Shown here: piece after piece, positions 34,791 to 43,075 of the stretch
How the letters are laid out: each line of letters opens with the position of its first letter
How positions within the stretch are numbered: position 1 is the first letter of the stretch
Assembly (NCBI GenBank): GCA_022766945.1
Contig: JALEOU010000074.1
Location: 1-44,645 of the forward strand
DNA length: 44,645 nucleotides
Direction of reading: 5' to 3'
Source: Fusicatenibacter sp.
GTDB lineage: Bacteria; Bacillota; Clostridia; Lachnospirales; Lachnospiraceae
Made by a program: the position numbers and the translations under genes
The notes under the pieces: generated by a model
What the model was told of the DNA's origin: nothing
Database searches by the model: none
The model's input: only the letters and a program-made list of their open reading frames with translations

Positions 34791-36014
34791 TACGTTTTTC
34801 GCACTTTCTTTCTCAGAACTCTCCTGAATTTCATCATTCCGGAAAGTAATCCGACGCGCCACCCCAAGCGCAATTCCGATTTCCGTCATCAGGAAAAGAA
34901 CCGATGTGCCTCCATAACTCACAAAAGGCAGCGTAATTCCGGTGGTCGGGATTACATTCATTACAACCAGAAGGTTCAGAATCACCTGAATCGCAATGTG
35001 TCCAAAAATGCCACTGACTACCAGAGAGCCATACAAATCCGGTGCATTCTGTGCAATAAAAAACAGACGATATAACAGATAACCAAACATCAAAAGCAGC
35101 AGGAGCGCACCAAAGATACCAAGCTCCTCACAGATAATTGAGAAAATCATATCATTCTGGGCCTCCGGGATTGTATTGATCTTCTGTGTACTGTTTCCAA
35201 GACCCTTGCCTAAAATACCACCTGAACCGATGGCATACAATCCCTGCAGCACCTGATAGCTTCCGCCCTGCAGCCACTCATAGATTCGATTCAATCGAAA
35301 ACCGTTCTCTGTTTCCAGTATATACAGATGATCTTTCAGCCAGAAAATCGCCACAATACCGATCGCCGCAAAGATCCCTGCCGCCACGACCATCCAGGTG
35401 GATTTCGGATCTGCCAGATATAAAATCACACATGCAATCAGAAAAATGATAATCGCCGTACTTAAGTTATCCGTGAATTTCCATGCGGCTACCGCCTGTA
35501 GCGCTCCCAGAAAGAGAATGAACATCTCACCTTTTAATGTCTGTATCTTCTTTCCCATTTTCAGAATGACGTAGGGAAGAAAAAGAATGACACCGATCTT
35601 TGCAACCTCTGACGGCTGGAACTGCACACCCAGTTTCAGCCATCTTCTTGCACCGTAGGCCTCTACTCCAAGAGGCGACAGAACGAGGAGCATCAGGAGA
35701 AAGCCAAGAATATACAGATATCCTGACAATTTCATATACCAGTGATAATCAATCAGAGATACTAAAAGGGCTAATCCAATGGCAGCGACAGAGATCACTG
35801 CCTGTTTGCCGAAATAAAACAAATCATTATGAAACTTCGTCACTGATTCATAAGCACTGGCACTATAAAGCATTACCAGTCCGAAACAGAGCAGTATGAT
35901 CACTGCTGCCAGAAGATTGTAGTCATAATACTTTGTTGATTTTCTTTTTGCCTTTTTCTTCTTGGATTGCCCCGAAGGGACTGTTTTTCTATTTCCCACT
36001 CGATTTTTCGTCAT
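34776..36014 (-). CDS. ftsW: FtsW/SpoVE-type peptidoglycan glycosyltransferase (SEDS family)
   Basis: A 412-residue SEDS protein that polymerises lipid II into glycan strands with a partner class B PBP. About ten membrane helices follow a basic cytoplasmic N-terminus (TKNRVGNRKTVPSGQSKKKKAKRKS). Signature stretches: FQPSEVAKIGVILFLPYVI, NTIPEAQNDMIFSIICEELG and LPFVSYGGTSVLFLM. These fit FtsW or SpoVE better than RodA; which of the two cannot be told here. I start at the ATG at 36014 with AGAAGG upstream; the frame continues only to a GTG at 36047. Confidence 0.88.
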   Translation of the reverse strand: MTKNRVGNRKTVPSGQSKKKKAKRKSTKYYDYNLLAAVIILLCFGLVMLYSASAYESVTKFHNDLFYFGKQAVISVAAIGLALLVSLIDYHWYMKLSGYLYILGFLLMLLVLSPLGVEAYGARRWLKLGVQFQPSEVAKIGVILFLPYVILKMGKKIQTLKGEMFILFLGALQAVAAWKFTDNLSTAIIIFLIACVILYLADPKSTWMVVAAGIFAAIGIVAIFWLKDHLYILETENGFRLNRIYEWLQGGSYQVLQGLYAIGSGGILGKGLGNSTQKINTIPEAQNDMIFSIICEELGIFGALLLLLMFGYLLYRLFFIAQNAPDLYGSLVVSGIFGHIAIQVILNLLVVMNVIPTTGITLPFVSYGGTSVLFLMTEIGIALGVARRITFRNDEIQESSEKESAKNVLTNS

Positions 36015-36082
36015 ATGCTTATCATTCCTTCTATCTATAAAATTCACATCACGGATCCCAGTCTCTGTACACCTTTTGACTT

Positions 36083-37897
36083 TTAATTCACCAGATACTT
36101 TAACAGATCCAGGAAATCCGGGCTGCGGTCTGTATCACCAAGAATAACTTTTCGCACCAATTCCGGATCATCTGTGATGATATTATCAACGCCACAGTTT
36201 ACCATTCTCTGAATATCGCCCTGATAATTCAATGTCCACGCACACACTTCTTTACCAAAGCTGTGCGCATTCTCAACAAACTGTTCTGTAATGTACGTGT
36301 ATTTGACAGAAAAGAAATCTGCTGCATCCAGTTCTTCCAGATCTCCGTAAGTCATTTTCATTGTATAGCCTGTCTTAATATCCGGATTCAGCTTTTTCGC
36401 CTGTTTCAAATAACTGTAGTTCATAGATGTCAATACACAGTTATCCACAAAATCATTTTCTTCAATGATTTTGATTACTTTTCTGACAATATTTTTATTA
36501 TGTCCGTTATATTTTACCTCTATGTTGAGATTAATTTTCCCTTTTGCGTACTGGATAATATTCTCCAGCTTTGGTATCGTCTCTCCGCGAAATGCTTTGT
36601 TGAATCTGGCACCTGCATCCAGCTGACTGACTTCATCGTACGTCAGAGTCCAGATATTTGCATTCAGACCTGTTGTCCTCTTTAGATTCGAATCATGAAG
36701 AAGAACGATCTCACCGTCACTGGTCTCCTGAACATCGATTTCCGCATAATCGGCCATACTCTCAACAGCATATTTCACTGCGCTCAACGTATTTTCCGGC
36801 GCTTTTCTGGCGCCGCCTCTGTGGGCCGATACCGAGATATAACCGGAGGAAGCCATTGCGGAAGGAAGATCGCGCTGCATGGATCGGATAATATAAGTAC
36901 TCTCCCCTGCAATCATTGCGATGGTAAGAACTGCTGCTGCCGCACGTCCCCGAAGAATCTTGACCATACGCGATTTCTTCGGATAATATCTGCTTTTCCG
37001 ATAATCTCCGCGATCCGACAGTGCGAAGATCAGATACAGGTAAGTTACACTGCCCACGATTCCAAATGCACCGGTCACAACACCCATGACTGTCTTTAAC
37101 CAGTCTCCGTATACAATAACCGCACTGACAACTGTCGATGGGGTCTTCACAAATCTGGCATACAAAACTACAACTGCTCCTACCGCGAAAAATAACAGAA
37201 TCGATACGACTGCAATCACAAGCTGAAGCAGCAGATTGATCCCAAGTTCCCGCAGCGTTTTCCCATTCATGACCGTTTTGACTCTTCTTCTGATTTTCTT
37301 TTCTGTTTCCTCCATCAGGAAGCGGAACGGAAGAGAATACGAAAACAGAAAAGAAAAACAAATCAGTATCACCAGCAGTGCTACCGGAATCCAGACGGCA
37401 GGAAACACTTCGAATATTTTGGTAGCGGAAACCTTCAGAAGTCTCATACTGTCAATTGCACTGTAACTGCTGTGGAGCCACAGATATGGAAAACTTGCAG
37501 CCATATACAGAAACCAGGTCAGCGGATAACGGCGAATAAAACGCACCATTCCAACAGCACCGGCACAGAAAATAGCCGGAATGCGAATCTTCTCCCGGCG
37601 CCAGGCAGCTTCCAGATAGCCTAATACTGCAAACACTTCAAACATCATGAAAAACAGTACCATCAGCAATAATCCGAAAATAATCAGTATTGTCAGAGGG
37701 TGAAGCATGACATCATTATAATTTTCTGATGTCATATAGCTGTATCCTCTCTGCTTCAATGCAAACTCAATTGCTTTCCCCGATAATTTTATGATCAGAA
37801 AATTGGAAAAAACACGATATACTGCTTCGAACAGAATCAGATTCCATATATTTTTATACAATAGCTTCCATGCCATTTTCAGATATGTTTTTATCAA
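36083..37897 (-). CDS. Membrane-anchored glycerophosphodiester phosphodiesterase
   Basis: A 604-residue two-part protein. Residues 1 to about 340 contain roughly seven to eight hydrophobic helices (membrane GDPD N-domain); residues about 355-600 form a GDPD TIM-barrel domain with the catalytic HRG (SAHRGGARKAPENT), acidic metal ligands (AEIDVQETSDG) and HD (LLHDSNLKRTTG). It should hydrolyse glycerophosphodiesters or a lipid/teichoic acid-type phosphodiester at the membrane. The first in-frame start with an AGGGA nearby is the TTG at 37897; an ATG at 37876 has no visible ribosome site. It is the last chromosomal gene before the disrupted locus. Confidence 0.88.
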   Translation of the reverse strand: MIKTYLKMAWKLLYKNIWNLILFEAVYRVFSNFLIIKLSGKAIEFALKQRGYSYMTSENYNDVMLHPLTILIIFGLLLMVLFFMMFEVFAVLGYLEAAWRREKIRIPAIFCAGAVGMVRFIRRYPLTWFLYMAASFPYLWLHSSYSAIDSMRLLKVSATKIFEVFPAVWIPVALLVILICFSFLFSYSLPFRFLMEETEKKIRRRVKTVMNGKTLRELGINLLLQLVIAVVSILLFFAVGAVVVLYARFVKTPSTVVSAVIVYGDWLKTVMGVVTGAFGIVGSVTYLYLIFALSDRGDYRKSRYYPKKSRMVKILRGRAAAAVLTIAMIAGESTYIIRSMQRDLPSAMASSGYISVSAHRGGARKAPENTLSAVKYAVESMADYAEIDVQETSDGEIVLLHDSNLKRTTGLNANIWTLTYDEVSQLDAGARFNKAFRGETIPKLENIIQYAKGKINLNIEVKYNGHNKNIVRKVIKIIEENDFVDNCVLTSMNYSYLKQAKKLNPDIKTGYTMKMTYGDLEELDAADFFSVKYTYITEQFVENAHSFGKEVCAWTLNYQGDIQRMVNCGVDNIITDDPELVRKVILGDTDRSPDFLDLLKYLVN

Positions 37898-38037
37898 TTT
37901 CGTATCCCTGCCTTTATCTCTGTCCGTACAATGCAGTTTCTGATCTCATGCTTCCCAGGAACTGTTTCGATGATACTGTCACATTCTGCCTGAACAGATC
38001 AAAATAAGCTGCCGCATTATTACATACAGCTGTATTC

Positions 38038-38043
38038 AGTATA
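38038..38043 (-). promoter_or_regulatory. Possible extended -10 promoter of the glycerophosphodiesterase gene
   Basis: TGTTATACT on the minus strand fits an extended -10 (TG-N-TATACT); no good -35 is seen. The rest of the gap 37898-38134 shows no gene. Confidence 0.35.
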
Positions 38044-38106
38044 ACACAGAAACAATTTCATGGGTATTCTTTTTTACTGTGATCCGGATAAGTTTTCTTT
38101 ATGTAT

Positions 38107-38127
38107 CCCCGGAATATCCTTCCGGGG
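38107..38127. terminator. Hairpin downstream of the truncated host gene
   Basis: CCCCGGAA and TTCCGGGG form a perfect 8-base stem with a 5-base loop, only about 10 bases after the stop codon of the remnant. No clear U tract follows on the minus transcript. Confidence 0.5.
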
Positions 38128-38134
38128 GTAATTC

Positions 38135-38308
38135 TTATTTTTCTTTTTTCTTTTCTGTTTTCGCACATCCGCACGAAACACTGCCATTTCCTTCCGTCAT
38201 CGGACAGCTGCACTCCGCCGACACATCAAAACTTGGATTGAACGCATAAAAATTTTTGAAGCTCAACTCATCCTGTACAGAGCGAAGTGCTTCACCGAAG
38301 CAAATATC
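38135..38308 (-). pseudogene. 3' remnant of a host gene cut by the mobile element
   Basis: An open frame of 57 codons ending in TAA, with no start codon or ribosome site of its own. It is bounded on the upstream side by an in-frame stop belonging to mobile-element DNA. The peptide starts DICFGEALRSVQDELSF and ends in a cysteine-rich, lysine-rich tail (SAECSCPMTEGN, then VSCGCAKTEKKKEK). I do not recognise the family. Its GC-richer composition and tight downstream hairpin fit a genuine gene 3' end, and its position next to a large serine recombinase suggests that the element inserted into this gene. The 5' part should be found at the far end of the element. Confidence 0.6.
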
Positions 38309-38324
38309 TTAAAGCAAAATGCTG

Positions 38325-39833
38325 TTAGAATTTCCAGTCGATTGTGATTTGACCGTTCGCAATCTTAATGACATCAATAAGTGTATCAATGACCTTTTGT
38401 TTATCATTGAAAGAAATTGTCTCCCACTGTTCAGCGTGCTTTGTGATAACATTGAAATCATCACTGATTGGTGTATCGGAGAGTTTTAGTATTTCTTCAT
38501 TCAATTGACATTTTTCCTGGTCTAGCTGCTCAAGACATTCATTAATATATTTCATGGTTCTATCACTGGCTTTTGGGATTTTCTTTACCAAATCATCGAT
38601 TCTCTCTTCACAATTCGCAAGTTGAACTTTAAGTTCATTCAATTTAGGATTAGTTTTCTGTGCATTTCCAGATTTTAAACTTGAGAATTCATGAAGCCTT
38701 TCTCGTATTCTGCACAATATGTATTCTTCTAAAATGGTAGCGTAAATTGTTCCACCTGTTCCATGACAGCCGGCTCCTTTGGTTGCGGATTTCTGACTGC
38801 ATATGAAATATCGTCCCATTTTGGTGTTGGATTTTGCGATTGTAAGAGCATATCCACAATTACCACATTTGACTTTACCTGTCAGCCATGAATTTTTTCC
38901 TTTACATGTTTGAGCGGATTGTCTGTTGTTCTTACAGCGGATACGGCATTTTAACCATATTTCGCTTGATACAAGTCCAGTGTGCGGAGCGAGGACTAAC
39001 TCTTTGCCTTCAAGATGGCTTCTTTTATTGTCGGAAGTTTTTGTTCCTTTATATAGATAACAGCCATTTTCACCAATAAAATCTTGAGGAGAATTATTAA
39101 TATGGGTTCCGCTTCTGCTAAAGAAAGCGTAAACATCAACATCGGCTTTCACATACACTGGATTGCGTAATATGTCACTAAGTCTTGATGTATCCCATTC
39201 TCTACCACGGCGTTTTTTAATACCGTGTTCATTAAGATATCTTACAATATCACCTAATGAATTTTGAGGATCAGCATAGAGGGAATATATCAATTTGACA
39301 TGTTCACTCTCATCTGGATTCTCGACATAGTGTGATGTTTTTACTCCATCTATTGTATAATCCTCCAACTTATATCCATATGGGATTCTACCGCCCATAT
39401 AGAACTGTCTCTTGCATCTTGAGTAATAGGCATCTGTTACTCTTTGCTGAATTGTCTCTCTTTCGAATTGAGCAAAAACAGCACTAATCTGAATCATAGC
39501 TCTTCCCATTGGTTGTGTAGTATCAAATGCTTCCATGGCAGAAATGAAGTCAACATTGTGCTTCTGCAACTCTTCTAATATCATGGAAAAATCTAATACG
39601 GAACGGCTGATACGGTCCAATTTATAAACCACAACAGCTTCAATTTCTCCTTTACGGATATCTTTCATCATTTCTTGAAAAGAAGGACGCTCTGTATTCT
39701 TTCCGCTAAATCCTTTGTCTTTGTATTCTCTGCAATCATGACCAAGAGCTTTCTGTCGGCAAAGGTCAAGTTGGCTTTCGATAGAAATACTTTCTTTATT
39801 GTCTACTGATTGACGAGCATATAATGCATACAT
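38325..39833 (-). CDS. Large serine recombinase (integrase)
   Basis: A 502-residue large serine recombinase of the clostridial TndX/TnpX-like group, expected to integrate and excise the element. The N-terminal resolvase domain begins YALYARQS with catalytic Ser9 and contains YKLDRISRS. The recombinase domain (about 165-290) includes GRIPYGYKLE and a site-contacting region with RGREWDTSRLSDILRNPVY. A zinc ribbon follows (CGNCGY...ICSQKS...GCHG, about 320-355), then a coiled coil (about 390-450). GGAGG precedes the ATG. The stop lies 17 bases from the host gene remnant, the usual integrase position next to its attachment site. Confidence 0.93.
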   Translation of the reverse strand: MYALYARQSVDNKESISIESQLDLCRQKALGHDCREYKDKGFSGKNTERPSFQEMMKDIRKGEIEAVVVYKLDRISRSVLDFSMILEELQKHNVDFISAMEAFDTTQPMGRAMIQISAVFAQFERETIQQRVTDAYYSRCKRQFYMGGRIPYGYKLEDYTIDGVKTSHYVENPDESEHVKLIYSLYADPQNSLGDIVRYLNEHGIKKRRGREWDTSRLSDILRNPVYVKADVDVYAFFSRSGTHINNSPQDFIGENGCYLYKGTKTSDNKRSHLEGKELVLAPHTGLVSSEIWLKCRIRCKNNRQSAQTCKGKNSWLTGKVKCGNCGYALTIAKSNTKMGRYFICSQKSATKGAGCHGTGGTIYATILEEYILCRIRERLHEFSSLKSGNAQKTNPKLNELKVQLANCEERIDDLVKKIPKASDRTMKYINECLEQLDQEKCQLNEEILKLSDTPISDDFNVITKHAEQWETISFNDKQKVIDTLIDVIKIANGQITIDWKF

Positions 39834-39880
39834 CGTTTCTTACCTCCATTATCTGAGTTTGAAAGATGTATAACAAGCTA

Positions 39881-40036
39881 TCACGCATATTTTCTGAAAA
39901 TCTGATATAAGGAATGTTCAATATTCTTTTTATCTGTTTCAGTAAAATTATTTGGATGTTTGTCTACGACCTCAAACTTCATTTTATCAATTACAATTTC
40001 AGAATGTTTTTCCCTATTTGGGGTTTGGATTTCCAT
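39881..40036 (-). CDS. Small 51-residue protein between two recombinase genes
   Basis: Read directly: a 51-residue protein starting MEIQTPNREKHSE and ending YQIFRKYA, with a strong GGAGG seven to ten bases before its ATG. It stops 47 bases before the large recombinase start, so the two are probably cotranscribed. Size, position and the pattern of a short hydrophobic strand followed by acidic/Thr residues and an amphipathic helix are reminiscent of small transposon-encoded proteins of the TnpW kind, but the likeness is weak. It could be a recombination directionality factor or a regulator. Confidence 0.6.
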   Translation of the reverse strand: MEIQTPNREKHSEIVIDKMKFEVVDKHPNNFTETDKKNIEHSLYQIFRKYA

Positions 40037-40170
40037 TTTTAAAACCTCCGTTAAGACTTACTAAATCTTATGAAAAGTAGCCTGTCTAAGTTACTACCTG
40101 AATAACAGAAGTTTCAAAAGTTTGTAATCTTCTAAAATAAGTTGATGAAGTGTCGTAAGTATATTAAGAT

Positions 40171-40737
40171 TTAAAGGTTCTTTTCCTCATATTCCCTTAT
40201 TAAGTTATAAAAGGTATTTCGTTTTAAGTGCAATAAGTTCATGGCATGAGTGCCGGTAATCTGTCGATTTTTCCACTGTTCATAGACTTCCGTCCAATTA
40301 TCGGGAAAACCGATTTTCTTCCTGCCTTTGTATTTACCGTTCTGCTTTGCCAATGCGATTCCCTCTTTTTGCCTTTCTAACAGATTGGCACGTTCAAATT
40401 CGTTAATTGCTCCAATCATCGTGAGCATGAGCTTCCCTGTTGGGGTAGCGGTATCGAGATTTTCTTTGATACTAACAAGAGTTACTTTCTTTTCTTGAAA
40501 TTTCTCCACTAAAGAAAGCAAATCCTGTACACTTCGGCTAAGTCTGGAAAAATCCCAAACATAAACCGTATCACCTTCTCTGGCAAAATCAAGCATGGTA
40601 TTCAACTGTGGGCGGTTCATATCTTTGGCACTTACTTTTTCGACAAACCATTTGTCAATGTCATATTTGGATAATCCCTCTTTTTGCCTCCCTTCATTCT
40701 GTTCAACTGTACTTACTCTTACATAAGCGATATTCAT
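40171..40737 (-). CDS. Small serine recombinase (resolvase/invertase family)
   Basis: A 188-residue recombinase. The resolvase domain begins AYVRVSTVEQN with catalytic Ser9, includes VWDFSRLSRS and the helix E region (TPTGKLMLTMIGAINEFERANLLERQKEGIALAK), and ends in a helix-turn-helix (about 145-185, ITGTHAMNLLHLKRNTFYNLI). It would act at res or inversion sites, not at the main attachment site handled by the large recombinase. The frame starts at an ATG preceded by AAAGGAGA. The 386-base noncoding region upstream contains inverted repeats that may be its sites. Confidence 0.88.
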   Translation of the reverse strand: MNIAYVRVSTVEQNEGRQKEGLSKYDIDKWFVEKVSAKDMNRPQLNTMLDFAREGDTVYVWDFSRLSRSVQDLLSLVEKFQEKKVTLVSIKENLDTATPTGKLMLTMIGAINEFERANLLERQKEGIALAKQNGKYKGRKKIGFPDNWTEVYEQWKNRQITGTHAMNLLHLKRNTFYNLIREYEEKNL

Positions 40738-40940
40738 TTGAAATCTCCTTTACTTAATTTGGAATAGGTGTAAAGTATAAGACCTATTTGAATAGAAGTA
40801 AAGAGATTTGCAAATAAATGTTTGAAAATATGTAAAATAAATTCAAATAAACAGATAATAGTATTGAGGAAATGTTTAAATAAGGTGTAATCCAAACAAA
40901 TTCCCATAAGATGAGAAAACTCTTCTCTATCTTACAGTCT

Positions 40941-40970
40941 ATTATATAGGAAAGCTGCAGAAAAAGTTCA
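40941..40970 (-). promoter_or_regulatory. Possible promoter upstream of the small recombinase
   Basis: A perfect TATAAT (40941-40946) lies 18 bases from a poor -35 (TGAACT, 40965-40970) on the minus strand. The tract 40750-40900 is very AT-rich and contains several TTTGAA/TTCAAAT words in both orientations, possible recombinase sub-sites. Confidence 0.35.
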
Positions 40971-41006
40971 CCTCATGATGAAAATTAATTTAGAAATTTA
41001 TAGAAC

Positions 41007-41106
41007 GCTGTCATTTGCGTTTTAAGCCATGTCAATGTGTATAATGGATAAAATTATCCAGTTCCGCAGATAAGCAGGCTACATAGCTAATGACGCAAAC
41101 GACAGC
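41007..41106. repeat. Inverted repeat with nested palindrome in the element's noncoding region
   Basis: GCTGTCATTTGCGT (41007-41020) faces ACGCAAACGACAGC (41093-41106), matching at 13 of 14 positions over a 72-base interior. Centrally placed is TGGATAA-AA-TTATCCA (41045-41060). This resembles a resolution site, a replication/nick site for the HUH-like protein, or an operator. No assignment is possible from sequence alone. Confidence 0.55.
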
Positions 41107-41123
41107 ACAGAAATGTAGAGAGA

Positions 41124-41885
41124 TTAATTCCAGTTGCAGTATTTCCCCTTCAAACTGCATAATTCACAATGAGGGATTTCTGTGCAAATCATACCATTAT
41201 TATCTGAACAGAAGAGCCAAAAAACAGCATCAATTCTGCTCGGCAAATATCCGGATTCTTCTGATATAGTATCTATGATTTCGATTGCTTCAATCTCTCC
41301 GGCTATTTCAGAAGAAGAATAACCAAGACGGTTTTTTCCCAGAATTCGGCGAATATGGGTGTCGGGTTTTGTTGCATCAATGCCGACATTCCGTAAATAT
41401 TCCATAGCCAGAGCAAGTCCTAAAGTGTGAAGTTTGTATTTTAAACTGTTGGCGAGTAAATCAGCAATTTCAATAGGAGTGCCGCTGGTAACAAAATTAT
41501 CAAGAGTACCGAATTCTTTTTCGATTCTTTCAAGTTTATGGATATTATCATGCAGAGCATTCATCTGTTTTTTAATGTTTCGGTTTCCGCACTTAATAAG
41601 CTGAATTTGTTCTGTGAAATAATCAGAAGAAGTGTTTAGGATTTTGTCTTTATCATAATAGAAAAAGATTTTATCTATCCGCTCAATATTTTCTTCAATT
41701 TGCTCCCACGGACGATTATTGCTAAGGAGTGAATAAATCATGCCACGAATATGTTCGGACATAGAAAAGGATTTCCCCTCTGCTCGTTGCTGAATCCATT
41801 CTAAATGTGTCAGATTATCAAAAGAGATATGCCGTTCTTGTAGCATGGATTCAATTTTGGTAAGTATTGTTAAGCTGTCTTTCAT
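41124..41885 (-). CDS. Endonuclease III-like (HhH-GPD) DNA glycosylase
   Basis: A 253-residue protein of the HhH-GPD superfamily. Near residues 165-200 the HhH/catalytic region reads HTLGLALAMEYLRNVGI, then KPDTHIRRILG, in which the aspartate corresponds to the catalytic Asp of EndoIII. The usual LPGVGxKTA lysine is absent, so it would be a monofunctional glycosylase without lyase. The C-terminus has four cysteines (C-x5-C-x2-C-x6-C), a [4Fe-4S] arrangement slightly different from EndoIII (C-x6-C-x2-C-x5-C). I start at 41885 (GGAG seven bases upstream); the frame is open to 41924. Carriage on a mobile element suggests repair of, or attack on, modified bases. Confidence 0.7.
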   Translation of the reverse strand: MKDSLTILTKIESMLQERHISFDNLTHLEWIQQRAEGKSFSMSEHIRGMIYSLLSNNRPWEQIEENIERIDKIFFYYDKDKILNTSSDYFTEQIQLIKCGNRNIKKQMNALHDNIHKLERIEKEFGTLDNFVTSGTPIEIADLLANSLKYKLHTLGLALAMEYLRNVGIDATKPDTHIRRILGKNRLGYSSSEIAGEIEAIEIIDTISEESGYLPSRIDAVFWLFCSDNNGMICTEIPHCELCSLKGKYCNWN

Positions 41886-42038
41886 TGGAATGCTCCATTC
41901 TTTTTTCTGAAATTGTATCACCATTCAGAAATATGTTCAATGGAGTAATCATAAATGTAACACAAATAATGTCGTTTTTTGTGGTATATCAAAGAATTGA
42001 TAATGAAGATATACTTTGTGATATGGAGGATACAAAAG

Positions 42039-42233
42039 ATGAGAAATGAGTTTGTGGTACGGTTGAAGAATTCCAGCAAAACAGAGACATCTGTTACGAT
42101 GACAATACGAATTGATAGGGAATTGCAACAAAAATATGATGAATTATCCGCCAAAAGCGGTCATTCGAGAAACGAACTGATAACCATGGCTTTGCAATAT
42201 GCGATTGATAATCTTCATTTTGTTGAAGAATAA
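42039..42233 (+). CDS. Ribbon-helix-helix (Arc/CopG-type) DNA-binding protein
   Basis: A 64-residue protein with an RHH fold: strand SVTMTIRIDRELQQKYDELSAK, then SGHSRNELITMALQYAIDNL. GGAGG lies nine bases before the ATG at 42039; upstream in-frame starts lack such a site. It is the only plus-strand gene in the element and is antisense to the last 47 codons of the HUH-like frame. Likely a dimeric repressor of element genes, an antitoxin-type regulator, or a copy-control protein; no toxin gene adjoins it. Confidence 0.72.
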   Translation: MRNEFVVRLKNSSKTETSVTMTIRIDRELQQKYDELSAKSGHSRNELITMALQYAIDNLHFVEE

Positions 42234-43059
42234 TATCGGTTCGGAAACGAGAAAAGTTTATCCAGAATCTGTTTGGAGCATGATGAAATAAGCGTATCGC
42301 CGAAAGGTGGATGCGCTCTAAAAATTTTACGATAATTTCAAGTGTAATATATGAAGGGTATGAGTATATCAAGTATAGCAATACTCTTATTATTACATAC
42401 ACAGTTCCAAAGGTTGAAAAGTCAGTAACTATATAAGCTTTTGGGGATAAATTGTCCGAAGTTTCGTAACTTAAAATATTACTGTTGTTTCCCGTAAGTT
42501 CATTTCCTTGAAGCGCTAAATTTTCATGCTCTAAGTCCATCTCGTTATCTTCTAAAAGTTCTTTCCATTTCAAAGCATTGTATAATTTTGAAAAGTCGAA
42601 AGTACCATGAGTGAGCCAACTGATACATTGATTATAGCAGTAAGGTACATAATTTGCTCCATGTTTTAATTTCTTTTTTCTGATATCAGAGGTTTTTTTC
42701 TTCCTATAATATTCGATAAATTTCTGACAAAAAGCAGACGCAAAGTTTCCGTAGACAACACAATGAATATGCCATTCTTTCGTTTCTCTGCTTGTTACTA
42801 TAATTTGAGGACGTCCTTTGTCACCTGTTTTAATCGTCGCCTTTGTCGCAGTTTGTCCATCTTGATTAGAAATACCTATTCCAAAGGAAATGTTTTCAAA
42901 TCGTTTATCGTTCATCATACGAATAAACTTGGTATAATATTTACGAAGTGCCTTGTCAGCCTCTGCAATTCCTTTATATTTTTCTGAGAATTCAATAGAA
43001 TAGAAAGCGGTATCGAAACGATACAGCTTCTGATTCATGATATTCATTTTACAGCACAT
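42094..43059 (-). CDS. HUH-like replication-associated protein, 3' end uncertain
   Basis: A 321-residue frame whose first 230 residues look coherent. EWHIHCVVYGNF has a His97-x-His99 motif like the metal motif of rolling-circle Rep/relaxase HUH nucleases; Tyr140 and Tyr142 (YVPYCYNQCISWLTHGTFDF) are candidate nucleophiles, in a region reminiscent of REP_ORF2-G2P proteins. The final ~90 residues are hydrophobic or atypical (VIIRVLLYLIYSYPSY) and the last 47 overlap the RHH gene antisense, so the real protein may be shorter in ancestors or its tail recent. GGAGGT precedes the ATG at 43059. It ends an apparent four-gene operon. Confidence 0.5.
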   Translation of the reverse strand: MCCKMNIMNQKLYRFDTAFYSIEFSEKYKGIAEADKALRKYYTKFIRMMNDKRFENISFGIGISNQDGQTATKATIKTGDKGRPQIIVTSRETKEWHIHCVVYGNFASAFCQKFIEYYRKKKTSDIRKKKLKHGANYVPYCYNQCISWLTHGTFDFSKLYNALKWKELLEDNEMDLEHENLALQGNELTGNNSNILSYETSDNLSPKAYIVTDFSTFGTVYVIIRVLLYLIYSYPSYITLEIIVKFLERIHLSAIRLFHHAPNRFWINFSRFRTDIILQQNEDYQSHIAKPWLSVRFSNDRFWRIIHHIFVAIPYQFVLSS

Positions 43060-43075
43060 TTCGATACCTCCATTC

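Noticed and set aside
38135-38330. tRNA gene as the integration target
   Set aside because: No cloverleaf or CCA end is visible at the junction; the target looks like a protein-coding gene.
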